Below, piece after piece: positions 11,809-18,755 of a DNA stretch of 62,662 bases. This DNA is from Nevskia sp035651715 (GTDB taxonomy: Bacteria; Pseudomonadota; Gammaproteobacteria; Nevskiales; Nevskiaceae). Every line of letters begins with the position of its first letter. Position 1 is the first letter of the stretch. Location: contig DASRFD010000153.1 in the NCBI GenBank assembly GCA_035651715.1, positions 1 through 62,662 of the forward strand, read 5' to 3'. The notes under the pieces were generated by a model that saw only the letters and a list, made by a program, of their open reading frames with translations, ran no database searches and was not told the DNA's origin. The translations under genes were made by a program, and so were the position numbers.

Positions 11809-12597
11809 ATGAAAACATTGCCTCATCCCTATCGATCCCTCGGCGCCGGTGGCAAGGAAGGCCGCATCGCCACGCTTGTCGGAGCAAGCTTGCTCGGCTT
11901 GTGCGCCTGCGGCGGCAATAACACTCCCCCGGGGACCGGCGCGGTCCGGCTAGCCAACGGCGTCACCGATTCCAGCGGACTCAATGCCAGCATCAGCAGC
12001 GTGGCTACCTTCAGCGGCATCAGCTTGGATACTGGCAGCGGCCTCACTGAGGTCCCGGTGGGCAGCTACAACAGCCAGCTCACCAGCAGCAGCGTCCAGT
12101 TCAGCGTGGACAATGTTGGCATCGACCACAACAACGTCACGACCATCTTCGCCTATGGTGTCGTCGGCAGCGGCACCCAGGGCGGGTTCACGGCCGAAGA
12201 GTCCATCGTCGCCCCGACCAACGGCCAGGCTGTGGTACAGCCGGTGCACGATGCACGGACGGCTTCTGCGGTGACTCCAACCCTCAGCTTTTACCTGATC
12301 AGGCCGGGCGCCGGGATTGCGGGAGCGACGCCGGTAACTGCGGCATTCCGCGCGTCCCCGCCGTCGTCGTCGATTGCCGGTGGGAGCTACGAGATTGTCG
12401 TTGCAAACGGCACCTCGGTTGTCTTCGACAGCGGCCCCATGGGCATTACCTTGCCGGCTTCCAGCGGAGCCGATGTGTTCCAGATTGCCGCCCTCGATGC
12501 GACTGCCGCCCAGAACACCCAGTATGGGTCGGCGATCGTCCTGCTGCTGCTGGACAACCTCGGCGGCAATACCGCCTTGTACAACCTGCAGAATTGA
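11809..12597 (+). CDS. DUF4397-like secreted lipoprotein
   Basis: A 262-residue protein with a signal peptide and lipobox LGLCAC (Cys about 34), followed by beta-rich, Ser/Thr/Gly-rich sequence. The start of the mature part, VRLANGVTDSSGLNASIS, and the later YEIVVANGTSVVFDSGP fit the DUF4397 pattern of tandem beta-sandwich domains that begin with a line about remarks on mean values (VRxxNA-like). ATG 11809 follows GATCACGTC; the open frame to 11719 upstream is discarded because the signal peptide begins at 11809. Probably an outer-membrane lipoprotein with Ig-like domains; function unknown. Confidence 0.75.
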   Translation: MKTLPHPYRSLGAGGKEGRIATLVGASLLGLCACGGNNTPPGTGAVRLANGVTDSSGLNASISSVATFSGISLDTGSGLTEVPVGSYNSQLTSSSVQFSVDNVGIDHNNVTTIFAYGVVGSGTQGGFTAEESIVAPTNGQAVVQPVHDARTASAVTPTLSFYLIRPGAGIAGATPVTAAFRASPPSSSIAGGSYEIVVANGTSVVFDSGPMGITLPASSGADVFQIAALDATAAQNTQYGSAIVLLLLDNLGGNTALYNLQN

Positions 12598-12630
12598 TCC
12601 GTAAAAGCGCGCTCTGGCAGGAGAACCTCC

Positions 12631-12783
12631 ATGAAAGTACCCCTGGGTGCTCTACTGCTGGCAGCGCTGGCCGTTCTGATACCGCTGCCGGCGGTCGCGC
12701 AGGGCGACATGAGCAAGTCGCCTGCGAGGGCTGGAACTGCGCCAGTCCGTCAATTACAGCCGGAACCTGCTCACCAGCCTTGA
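12631..12783 (+). CDS. Possible 50-residue secreted peptide
   Basis: ATG 12631 is preceded by a good CAGGAGAACC ribosome binding site and opens a 50-residue frame: a clean signal peptide (MKVPLGALLLAALAVLIP, cleavage after AVAQ) followed by a short Pro/Gln-rich tail ending PAHQP. It lies 33 bp after the DUF4397-like gene, on the same strand, so it may share its transcript. Either a real small exported peptide or the surviving start of a larger protein whose later part has been lost by frameshift; sequence after the stop shows no family that would decide this. Confidence 0.4.
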   Translation: MKVPLGALLLAALAVLIPLPAVAQGDMSKSPARAGTAPVRQLQPEPAHQP

Positions 12784-12823
12784 CCGGGTGGTTCTGATGG
12801 GGCGGCGCAGCGGCGCCGGCCGG

Positions 12824-13537
12824 CTAGCCGAGCAACTGCCGGTAGTCCCTTTTCACCGTGGCATAGCATTCGCATGACGCCTCTTCCAGCCCTTCGCGGG
12901 CAAGGACGCGAATCTCGCCGCGGGTGTACCGGATCAGCTTCCGTTGCTGCAACGCGCCCGCGGCGATGGTCACCGCGCTGCGCTGTACGCCGAGCATGTC
13001 GGCAAGATACTGATGCGTAAGGTGGAAGTGGTCGGCATGCGCACGGTCGTGCGTCATCAGCAGCCAGCGCGCCAGCCGCGCATTGACCTGGTGGAAGCGA
13101 TTGCACGCCGCGGTCTGCGCCAGTTGCGACATCCACAGGTACAAGTAGAGGTTGAGTGCGCGTGCCAACGCCGGGCAGCTGTAAAGCTCATGCCGCAGTT
13201 GCGCCGCGCTCATGCGCAGCGCCGCGCCGGGCGCCTGGACGACGCCGCGCAAGGGTGCAAGGTTCAATCCCAACGCCAGGCTCGCGCCAACGATGCCCTC
13301 GCTGCCGACCTGTCCCATTTCCAGCGGAGGGTGGCCGGCCACTATCGCCACCATCGAAACAAAACCGTTGAGCGGAAAATAGGCCTGCCGGAAAGCCTGG
13401 CCGGACTCGCACAGCACGGCGCCTAACGCCAGGTCCACGGCTTCGCAGCCATCCACGATCCGCTCGCGCTCCCTCCGCGGCAGGGCCGCGATGAGCTGGT
13501 TGACCATTTGTGCCCGCATTTGCGTCTGATACCCCAA
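12824..13537 (-). CDS. Crp/Fnr family transcriptional regulator
   Basis: A 237-residue protein: N-terminal cyclic-nucleotide-binding-type beta roll (about 20-130; ESGQAFRQAYFPLNGFVSMV is the usual opening of this branch) and a C-terminal winged helix with HTH sequence YLADMLGVQRSAVTIAAGAL (about 175-195). It lacks the Arg/Glu pair of true cAMP-binding Crp and the Fnr cysteine cluster, so the ligand is unknown; the C-terminal EASCECYATVK motif is shared with the neighbouring paralogue. Such regulators often repress or activate nearby stress genes. A tandem paralogue lies 165 bp upstream on the same strand. Confidence 0.88.
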   Translation of the reverse strand: MGYQTQMRAQMVNQLIAALPRRERERIVDGCEAVDLALGAVLCESGQAFRQAYFPLNGFVSMVAIVAGHPPLEMGQVGSEGIVGASLALGLNLAPLRGVVQAPGAALRMSAAQLRHELYSCPALARALNLYLYLWMSQLAQTAACNRFHQVNARLARWLLMTHDRAHADHFHLTHQYLADMLGVQRSAVTIAAGALQQRKLIRYTRGEIRVLAREGLEEASCECYATVKRDYRQLLG

Positions 13538-13702
13538 CAGGCCTGCGGCACGGGGGCCAGGAATGGCGCGAGAAGAGTGCCGGGACGGGTCTCGTGCCCC
13601 CAGCGTGGGCGATGAGCGGCCGTTTGTCCGTTCGTTGAAACACAGAAGGCGCGCCGGATCCGCCGGCGCGATGCCGGTGCGGTGTGCCGTCCGGCCTCAA
13701 TA

Positions 13703-14431
13703 CTAGGCGTGCCGCGGAACGTAGGGCAGGAGACGGTCGGTTTCCTTCTTGACCACGGCATAGCACTCGCAACTCAGGGTCTCCAGCCTGGGCCGGTCGA
13801 GCACCGTGATCTGTCCGCGGCTGTATTCGATCACGCCGAGCTTCTGCAGCTTGCCGGCGGCGTCGGTCACCCCTTCGCGGCGCACGCCCAGCATGTTGGC
13901 GATCAACTCCTGGGTCATGGTCAGCTGGTTGCTGGGCAGCCGGTCCAGCGACAGGAGCAGCCAGCGGCACAGTTGCTGGTCGATGGAGTGATGCCGGTTG
14001 CAAACTGCGGTCTGCGCCATCTGCGTGATCAGCGACTGCGTGTAGCGCAGCATCAGCAGCAGCATCTCGCCATGACGGTTGAACTCGTCCTTGAGCCGCT
14101 GGCCGAGCAACTGGTAGGCAAATCCCGCGCTCTGCACGATGGCCCTGCTGGGAGTGCTCTCTCCGCCCATGAACAACGCGACCCCGATCAGCCCCTCGTT
14201 GCCCACCACCGAGATTTCCGCGGAAGCCCCGCTCTCCATGACGTAGAGCAGCGACACGATCGAATCGGTCGGAAAAAAGACATGGCGCATTGCGTCGCCG
14301 GACTCGTACAGCACCTTGCCCAAGGGCAGCGGCACCAGTTCGAGATATGGCAGCAGGCGTGCCTGGACCTCGGCGGGCAGGGCGGCCAGCAAATGGTTTT
14401 GTTGCGGCGTCGGGGTTTTGGGCATTGCCAT
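13703..14431 (-). CDS. Crp/Fnr family transcriptional regulator, paralogue
   Basis: A 242-residue paralogue of the protein at 12824-13537 with the same layout: beta-roll sensor (YESGDAMRHVFFPTDSIVSL) and winged-helix domain (LIANMLGVRREGVTDAAGKL), ending with LETLSCECYAVVKKETDRL. Ligand-binding residues of cAMP receptor proteins are not evident. It is transcribed first of the pair; the 165-bp gap to the second suggests separate control or a long spacer rather than tight coupling. Its upstream gap (14432-14656) contains one of the GCCAGCGAAC sites. Divergent from the small membrane peptide gene at 14657. Confidence 0.9.
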   Translation of the reverse strand: MAMPKTPTPQQNHLLAALPAEVQARLLPYLELVPLPLGKVLYESGDAMRHVFFPTDSIVSLLYVMESGASAEISVVGNEGLIGVALFMGGESTPSRAIVQSAGFAYQLLGQRLKDEFNRHGEMLLLMLRYTQSLITQMAQTAVCNRHHSIDQQLCRWLLLSLDRLPSNQLTMTQELIANMLGVRREGVTDAAGKLQKLGVIEYSRGQITVLDRPRLETLSCECYAVVKKETDRLLPYVPRHA

Positions 14432-14560
14432 ATCCGTCCATGTCAGTGACAGGACACCCCGTCCAACCCAGCATACGCCAATGCGCCGCTATGTGCTGTC
14501 TCGCACCGAGCGCGGCGGACGGACGGCATCGTGCATGCAGGCGTTGATCACCCTAAGTTC

Positions 14561-14570
14561 GCCAGCGAAC
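14561..14570 (+). promoter_or_regulatory. Recurrent intergenic motif GCCAGCGAAC, site 1
   Basis: GCCAGCGAAC followed by AG, in the divergent gap between the second Crp-type gene and the 24-residue peptide gene. The same 10-mer occurs at 20185 and 22141 and a 9/10 match at 17217. Role as an operator or promoter element is inferred. Confidence 0.35.
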
Positions 14571-14656
14571 AGCCCTTTGCCGGCCGAGGTGCTCAAATGA
14601 ATCGCCGGGTTCCGCTCCGACCGTTTCGCGAGCCCCTTCGGTGAAGGAGAGTCGAC

Positions 14657-14731
14657 ATGATATTTGGCGGCGGAATTCTCGGAACGATCCTGGTGGTCGT
14701 CCTGATCATCTACATCGTGCGGCGCATGTAA
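14657..14731 (+). CDS. 24-residue single-pass membrane peptide
   Basis: ATG 14657 has a strong GAAGGAGAG ribosome binding site 6-8 bases upstream and encodes 24 residues, MIFGGGILGTILVVVLIIYI then VRRM: Gly-rich N-terminus, one hydrophobic helix and a positive C-terminal end, which predicts an inner-membrane peptide with a cytoplasmic tail. Peptides of this style (GGGxLGTIL...) recur beside stress genes in many proteobacteria. The stop codon is followed after two bases by the ATG of the next lipoprotein gene, so the two are almost certainly co-transcribed and possibly translationally coupled. Confidence 0.65.
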   Translation: MIFGGGILGTILVVVLIIYIVRRM

Positions 14732-14733
14732 TC

Positions 14734-14958
14734 ATGAAGTCATTCATGAAACCAGCCCTGGTGTTGCTCCCGGCGTTGCTGTCGCTGGCGTCCTGTGTGT
14801 TCCCCATCGAACGCGGCAATGGCGGAACGGGGCCGCAGCCTTATTATGAAGGAGATCGCGGTGGGGGCGACCGCGACCACGGCGACGGCCGCGACCATGA
14901 TCGCGGCCGCGAACACTGCGATCACGACGGACGCTGCGACCAGCACCACGAACACTAG
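14734..14958 (+). CDS. His/Asp-rich small lipoprotein
   Basis: A 74-residue protein with signal peptide MKSFMKPALVLLPALLSLAS and lipobox Cys (LASC). The mature part is extremely rich in His, Asp, Arg and Gly (repeated DRDHGDGRDH units, ending CDQHHEH) and has two more Cys. Such composition suggests binding of divalent metal ions in the periplasm or at the outer membrane, but no metal is implied by context. Begins two bases after the stop of the 24-residue membrane peptide. Confidence 0.65.
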   Translation: MKSFMKPALVLLPALLSLASCVFPIERGNGGTGPQPYYEGDRGGGDRDHGDGRDHDRGREHCDHDGRCDQHHEH

Positions 14959-15251
14959 CGCTCGCACGGCGTAAGGCCGCTGCTTCGGCCGTAATCCCGC
15001 TGCGATGCGCCTTGATCCTCGGGCAGGTCATCGCCCCGCCACGCCCGCCTGTCCCGGATCGACTCGACCATGCTGCTCCACGCACCATCCGCTTTGCGGG
15101 CTTTTGTCGTCGGCGTCCTCGCTCCATCGGCATTGCTTGTGGATGCTCAGGGCACCTTCGATCCCGCAGCAACGCCGCCGCCGGCCGCAACTGCTGCTGC
15201 AGGAGGCGAGCTGGCTCGGCGCGACCCCAGGGATGCCGGACTGCCGCTGCC

Positions 15252-16094
15252 GTGAACCGCCAACCTTTGAAGAACCCTCCGCGCAGCCGGCGGCATGGCT
15301 GCCGGCTCCTGGTGCTATCCGCGGTATTGCTGGCGGCCGGCCCGGGCTGCGCTGCAACAGGCGTCAGGGAGGCTGCACCGGTCCGGACCTTCGACTTCGA
15401 CCAGGACACGTTTTCTTACGTCAACGAGCTGGACTGGGAATATCGCATCGATCCGGCAACCGGCCGGACCACCAGCGTGCGCAACGAGCCGAAACCGGAA
15501 TTTAGCCGCCGGTGCTTTGCGGTGTCGCATATGGCCAGGCAATTCTTCCGATACGCGCGGTTCGATCCGGCGAGTCCGCCGATGAGCGAGGAATCCTACC
15601 GGCGGGACATTGATATGGTGATCTCGCGCAGCCCCGCCGAGGGCCGGCGTGCCGGCAAGGTTGTCATCCCCGGCTATGCCAACCTGCGCAGCTTCAGCAG
15701 GGACAGGGAAGCCTTGCTCAAGGATGCCAGCGGCGGGTACCTGCACAGCCTGTTCCAGTGGAGCAATTGGCGAATGGTTTTTCCGTTCAGCCGCGGACAT
15801 CAGCAGGCGACGGCGCAGCATCTGCTCGACCAGGTCGCCGGTCATCGCCTGCCCATCGTCCACCTGATCCGGTTCTCGCCATTTCCAATCACGGCGATCG
15901 ATCATGTCGTAGTCGTATACGGCGCGGCCGAGAACGCCGGCCAAATCCGCTTTCGCATCTACGATCCGAACTACTCCGATCGCCCGGGTCTGCTGAGCTT
16001 TGACCGGGGCAGCCGCACCTTCGTGTTTCCAACGACAAAATACTTCGCCGACGGCCCGATCGATGTCTATGAAATCTACGACGACGAGCTCTGA
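15252..16094 (+). CDS. Secreted protein with papain-fold-like catalytic arrangement
   Basis: A 280-residue frame from GTG 15252. The hydrophobic segment LLVLSAVLLAAGPGCAA (about 19-35) is a signal peptide, perhaps a lipoprotein (Cys33). The mature protein has Cys88 at the start of a helix (RRCFAVSHMARQFF), His218 in a beta strand (AIDHVVVVYGA) and Asp238/Asn240 in IYDPNYSD. The order Cys-His-Asp/Asn with these local contexts is what papain-like and C39-like folds show; enzymatic activity is inference. An upstream 61-residue frame (15070-15255) with a possible signal ends in a GTGA overlap with this start, which could couple translation, but it lacks a ribosome binding site. Starting the protein at ATG 15012 would bury the signal peptide 90 residues in, so I rejected that. 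Confidence 0.65.
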   Translation: MNRQPLKNPPRSRRHGCRLLVLSAVLLAAGPGCAATGVREAAPVRTFDFDQDTFSYVNELDWEYRIDPATGRTTSVRNEPKPEFSRRCFAVSHMARQFFRYARFDPASPPMSEESYRRDIDMVISRSPAEGRRAGKVVIPGYANLRSFSRDREALLKDASGGYLHSLFQWSNWRMVFPFSRGHQQATAQHLLDQVAGHRLPIVHLIRFSPFPITAIDHVVVVYGAAENAGQIRFRIYDPNYSDRPGLLSFDRGSRTFVFPTTKYFADGPIDVYEIYDDEL

Positions 16095-16202
16095 GCGATG
16101 GCGGGATATGCCCGTAGCCCCGCAATGCAGTGCCTGAAGCAGGCCGACGCATGACCCGATTGCATCGGCCTGCCGCTTCCCGCTGGTGTGGTACCCAGGG
16201 TG

Positions 16203-16526
16203 CTAGCGAATGTGGATCGGGAAAAACAGGCTGACGCCCGACGAAGGCTCCGGGGCGTAGTACACCGGAGGCGGCGCATACACCGGGTAGGGCTCGTACA
16301 CCGGGCCGCCGCGCCAGTCGTTCCGGTCGTAGCCGTGGCGCCAGTGGCCGCGGTCATGGTCGTCGCCCCGGTTTCCGCGGTCGCCGCGGCCATGATGCCC
16401 GTGGCCGCCGTCAGCGGACGCGGGGTACATCACCATGCCGCCCATCATCGTGGTGAAAGCCAGAACTGCGCCGAGCCTGGCCGCGCTGGGACGGCCGCTG
16501 CCGCGCCGTGTTGTTGAAGTTGTCAT
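16203..16526 (-). CDS. Small secreted His/Gly/Tyr/Pro-rich protein
   Basis: A 107-residue protein with an N-terminal Arg-rich region and hydrophobic signal (LGAVLAFTTMMGGMVMYPASA), then a His/Gly/Asp/Arg-rich stretch (GGHGHHGRGDRGNRGDDHDRGHWRHGYD) and a Tyr/Pro-rich end (YEPYPVYAPPPVYYAPEP) closing with SLFFPIHIR. This composition is common in small exported proteins of proteobacteria whose genes are often called hypothetical. The tail resembles the C-terminal beta-strand motif of secreted or outer-membrane proteins. It is convergent with the papain-fold-like gene and lies 71 bp after the Spy-like gene on the same strand. Confidence 0.65.
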   Translation of the reverse strand: MTTSTTRRGSGRPSAARLGAVLAFTTMMGGMVMYPASADGGHGHHGRGDRGNRGDDHDRGHWRHGYDRNDWRGGPVYEPYPVYAPPPVYYAPEPSSGVSLFFPIHIR

Positions 16527-16597
16527 AGTAATTCATCCATGCGTGGAGCGATGCCGTCGCGAAGGCGGCTATCGCATGCTGGTGGTAAAACGCACGA

Positions 16598-17143
16598 TCA
16601 ACCGGCCTTTGCGGCCGTGTGCTTCGTCGCTTTGTAGCTGCGCGCGCGGAAGATCGCGTCGGCGTTTTTCTTTTGCTGGTCCGACATGCTGTCGTAGAGC
16701 GCTCCGAACACCGGCGCGAACTTCTCGATGCCGTCGGCATGCGCCTGGGCGATTTCGGCATATGACTTGAGATCGTCGACGGCCGTCATGACGTTGGCCT
16801 TGCCGGCCCGGGCCTGGGTGAGTGTAACCATGGTGGCGGCGTTGTCGCGCATCACCTTGGCTACCTTGGCCCAGGAATCCTCCTGCGGCGTGGTGATGGC
16901 CAGGCGGGCATGAAGATCCTTGATGCGCGCCTCGACCCGCCGGTCCGCACCGGCTGTGCTTTCCGCAGCACTGGCCTGTTCCGCGGCGGCGGGGGTCGGC
17001 GCCGGGCTTGCCGCCGCCACGATCACCCGGATCTCCGGGGCCTGCGCGCGCGCCGGGATCATGGCGCCGATGCCGGCAATCAACGCGGCGGCGGCGAGTG
17101 CGCGCGCGGCCGGGTGGGGGGACTGAAGGACAAATCTTTGCAT
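16598..17143 (-). CDS. Spy/CpxP-like periplasmic protein (LTxxQ-type)
   Basis: A 181-residue protein starting MQRFVLQSPHPAARALAAAA with a signal peptide cleaved near ARAQA. The rest is Ala-rich linker then helical: RRVEARIKDLHARLAITTPQEDSWAKV and the C-terminal FGALYDSMSDQQKKNADAIF, which match the paired helices and LTxxQ-like motifs of the Spy/CpxP family of periplasmic chaperones. The ATG at 17143 was chosen because the signal peptide begins there; the open frame continues to 17374 with no family sequence. Spy family proteins protect against envelope unfolding stress, which fits the island's theme. Confidence 0.75.
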   Translation of the reverse strand: MQRFVLQSPHPAARALAAAALIAGIGAMIPARAQAPEIRVIVAAASPAPTPAAAEQASAAESTAGADRRVEARIKDLHARLAITTPQEDSWAKVAKVMRDNAATMVTLTQARAGKANVMTAVDDLKSYAEIAQAHADGIEKFAPVFGALYDSMSDQQKKNADAIFRARSYKATKHTAAKAG

Positions 17144-17482
17144 GATGGAGCTCCGGTTTGAGAGGGGTGCGCCCCGCGGCCTGTCTGCGGTGCTGTGGCG
17201 TGCCGGGCAGCGATCCATTCGCTGGCCTGGTGCGTGGAGTGACTCGTCCAGAGTAGGCGCCCTGCGCGCGGATGTCGGTGCGTTGCCGAACGCGGGAAGC
17301 AGCCTTCGGTTCGTCATCGCACAGAGAAAGCGCGCGCCAAGGGCTAGGTTGGCGGTACTGCGCCGCAGGCTCATCGCCGAGCGTGGCGGCTGTTGCGATC
17401 ATCATTACGACGAACCGCCGCCGCACCGGCGAGGCCATCCGGTGCATGCGGCTCCGGTCCGTTACCACAGGAGGAACATCCG
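17144..17482. other. Divergent intergenic region
   Basis: 339 bp between the leftward Spy-like gene and the rightward 58-residue gene. No coding frame is convincing. It contains a 9/10 match to the island motif on the minus strand (17217-17226). Promoters for both flanking genes should lie here; I see no consensus sigma-70 boxes I would commit to. Confidence 0.45.
17217..17226 (-). promoter_or_regulatory. Recurrent intergenic motif, site 2 (GCCAGCGAAT)
   Basis: Plus strand reads ATTCGCTGGC, so the minus strand carries GCCAGCGAAT, nine of ten bases of the motif at 14561, 20185 and 22141. It lies about 75 bp upstream of the Spy-like gene start. Confidence 0.3.
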
Positions 17483-17659
17483 ATGGATACCATGCAAGAT
17501 CAGCTGGAGAAAAGTCCCGCTGTGGAACTCATGCGGCTGTTGGCCAGCATCGAGGCTCATGCCGGCAGGACCAACGAGCTGCTCTATGCCACGCTCAATC
17601 GTGAGCAGAGGCAGGCGTTTGACGCCGCCGCCGCCAGCGTGGCCAGAAGCAAACCTTAA
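17483..17659 (+). CDS. Small helical protein of unknown function
   Basis: A 58-residue protein beginning MDTMQDQLEKSPAVELMRLL, all predicted helix, with no signal peptide or Cys. ATG 17483 has an excellent CAGGAGGAA ribosome binding site, which is the main support. It is the first of a run of small rightward genes (17793, 17955, 18292). Function unknown. Confidence 0.55.
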   Translation: MDTMQDQLEKSPAVELMRLLASIEAHAGRTNELLYATLNREQRQAFDAAAASVARSKP

Positions 17660-17792
17660 CCGCTGTCGCCATCCTGCTGCCGCCGCCGGAACCTCAATCG
17701 CCGCGTGGTCTGCTGTCGCACAACGCTGGCTGGCGCCTGCACCCAATGTGTTCACAAGCCCGGTGTATGCCGGGAAAAAAGGAAACCGTGCC

Positions 17793-17939
17793 ATGCTCGA
17801 AACAATCGCAATCATCCTCCTCGTCCTGTGGGCGCTGGGGCTCGTAACGTCCTATTCCATGGGCGGATTCATCCACATACTGCTGGTCGTCGCGGTGGTC
17901 ATGCTTCTGGTGCGTGTCATCCAGGGGCGCAGGATCTGA
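17793..17939 (+). CDS. lmo0937-type small membrane protein
   Basis: A 48-residue protein, MLETIAIILLVLWALGLVTS, then GG and a second hydrophobic helix (FIHILLVVAVVMLLVRVI) ending GRRI. Two short transmembrane helices with a TSYSMGGFIH turn are the mark of the lmo0937/DUF5670 family, small inner-membrane proteins found widely near stress genes. A GGAAACC stretch lies just before the ATG. No function is established for the family. Confidence 0.8.
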   Translation: MLETIAIILLVLWALGLVTSYSMGGFIHILLVVAVVMLLVRVIQGRRI

Positions 17940-17954
17940 GCGCGCCGCCGGCAC

Positions 17955-18254
17955 ATGCGTTCGATCGCGCACCGTGATGCGGCGCTGGCCCTGCTGTGCG
18001 CGGCCTGCCTGTTCAGCGCCGGCGCTTGCGGCGCGGACCGGACCGTTGCCGACGACTGGATTACCGGAGACCTGCGGTCGGCGTTCCGGCTCACCGGCTG
18101 GATTGATGCGAGCCAACTCTCGGTGACGACCCACAACGGCGTGGTCCGGCTGAGCGGGCGTGCCGCCAGCGGCGCGGAACGGGCCCTGGCCATCGAGCTC
18201 GCCAGAAACGTGCGCGGCGTCAGGGGTGTCGATGCCAGCGGTCTCCAGCAATGA
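17955..18254 (+). CDS. Single BON-domain secreted protein
   Basis: A 99-residue protein with a signal peptide (ALALLCAACLFSAGACGA, possibly a lipoprotein) and one BON domain (about 30-99): DDWITGDLRSAFRL, SVTTHNGVVRLSGR, then ERALAIELARNVRGVRGVDA. BON domains bind phospholipid and occur in OsmY-like osmotic-shock proteins. The stretch SGAERALAIELA-(R/K)-NVRGV is nearly identical to the last BON domain of the three-BON protein at 22758-23594, in DNA as well as protein, which suggests a duplication or conversion. It lies 15 bp after the lmo0937-type gene, so the two probably share a transcript. Confidence 0.82.
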   Translation: MRSIAHRDAALALLCAACLFSAGACGADRTVADDWITGDLRSAFRLTGWIDASQLSVTTHNGVVRLSGRAASGAERALAIELARNVRGVRGVDASGLQQ

Positions 18255-18291
18255 TGCGGATCACCGGCCTACTCAGCTGCAACGGTTGCAT

Positions 18292-18594
18292 ATGACTCAC
18301 GATCAGATGGAAAGAAGCTTCGGCGGCGGCACGGTGATCGCCGGCCGCCCCTGGCGCCCGCCCGGCGCCCGCTGGTGGCAGCGCAGCTGCGACAGGAACC
18401 TCTGGTGCGGCCGCTGTGCGCGGGCTTTCCCCAACGGCGTCTACCGTCTGCTCGGCGGCGGCAAGACCTGCCCTTACGCCGACTGCGAGGCCAGCATCGC
18501 GCAGGATGCTCTGGAGTGGAAGCAGGTCAGGGGTGAACACCATGGCTATCCGGTGACCCCAAGCCTGGGCATCCAGTATCCTCTGCGGCCATAG
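18292..18594 (+). CDS. Small zinc-ribbon-like hypothetical protein
   Basis: A 100-residue protein from ATG 18292. It has two Cys pairs, CDRNLWCGRC and CPYADC, separated by 21-25 residues (FPNGVYRLLGGGKT between), which is the spacing of a zinc ribbon. It has no signal peptide and a Trp/Arg/Gly-rich N-terminus. The C-terminus PSLGIQYPLRP is unstructured. I recognise it as a type of conserved hypothetical protein but know no function. No clear ribosome binding site precedes the ATG, so the start is less certain than the frame. Confidence 0.6.
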   Translation: MTHDQMERSFGGGTVIAGRPWRPPGARWWQRSCDRNLWCGRCARAFPNGVYRLLGGGKTCPYADCEASIAQDALEWKQVRGEHHGYPVTPSLGIQYPLRP

Positions 18595-18668
18595 GCATTC
18601 CGCCATCGCCGGGATGGGAAGATCTCAAGGTCCGGATTGGGCGACAGGCAGCCGGGACCGCGTGTTCT

Positions 18669-18697
18669 AAAAAAAGGCCGCATCTTTCGATGCGGCC
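18669..18697 (-). terminator. Rho-independent terminator of the OmpA/DUF4398 unit
   Basis: Perfect 9-bp stem, GGCCGCATC / GATGCGGCC (18676-18697) with a TTTC loop, followed on the minus strand by seven T (18675-18669). It lies 59 bp after the stop of the leftward OmpA lipoprotein gene and may also stop rightward transcripts from the zinc-ribbon gene. Confidence 0.85.
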
Positions 18698-18755
18698 TCG
18701 TCTTCCCTGATGCCCCAGCCGGCTGATTCTCGCCGGCCGAATCCCGTATAGGGGC

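Noticed and set aside
12594..12797. A Cys-rich frame over the end of the DUF4397 gene
   Set aside because: It starts inside the previous gene, lacks a signal peptide, and the 12631 ATG in another frame has the ribosome site and signal.
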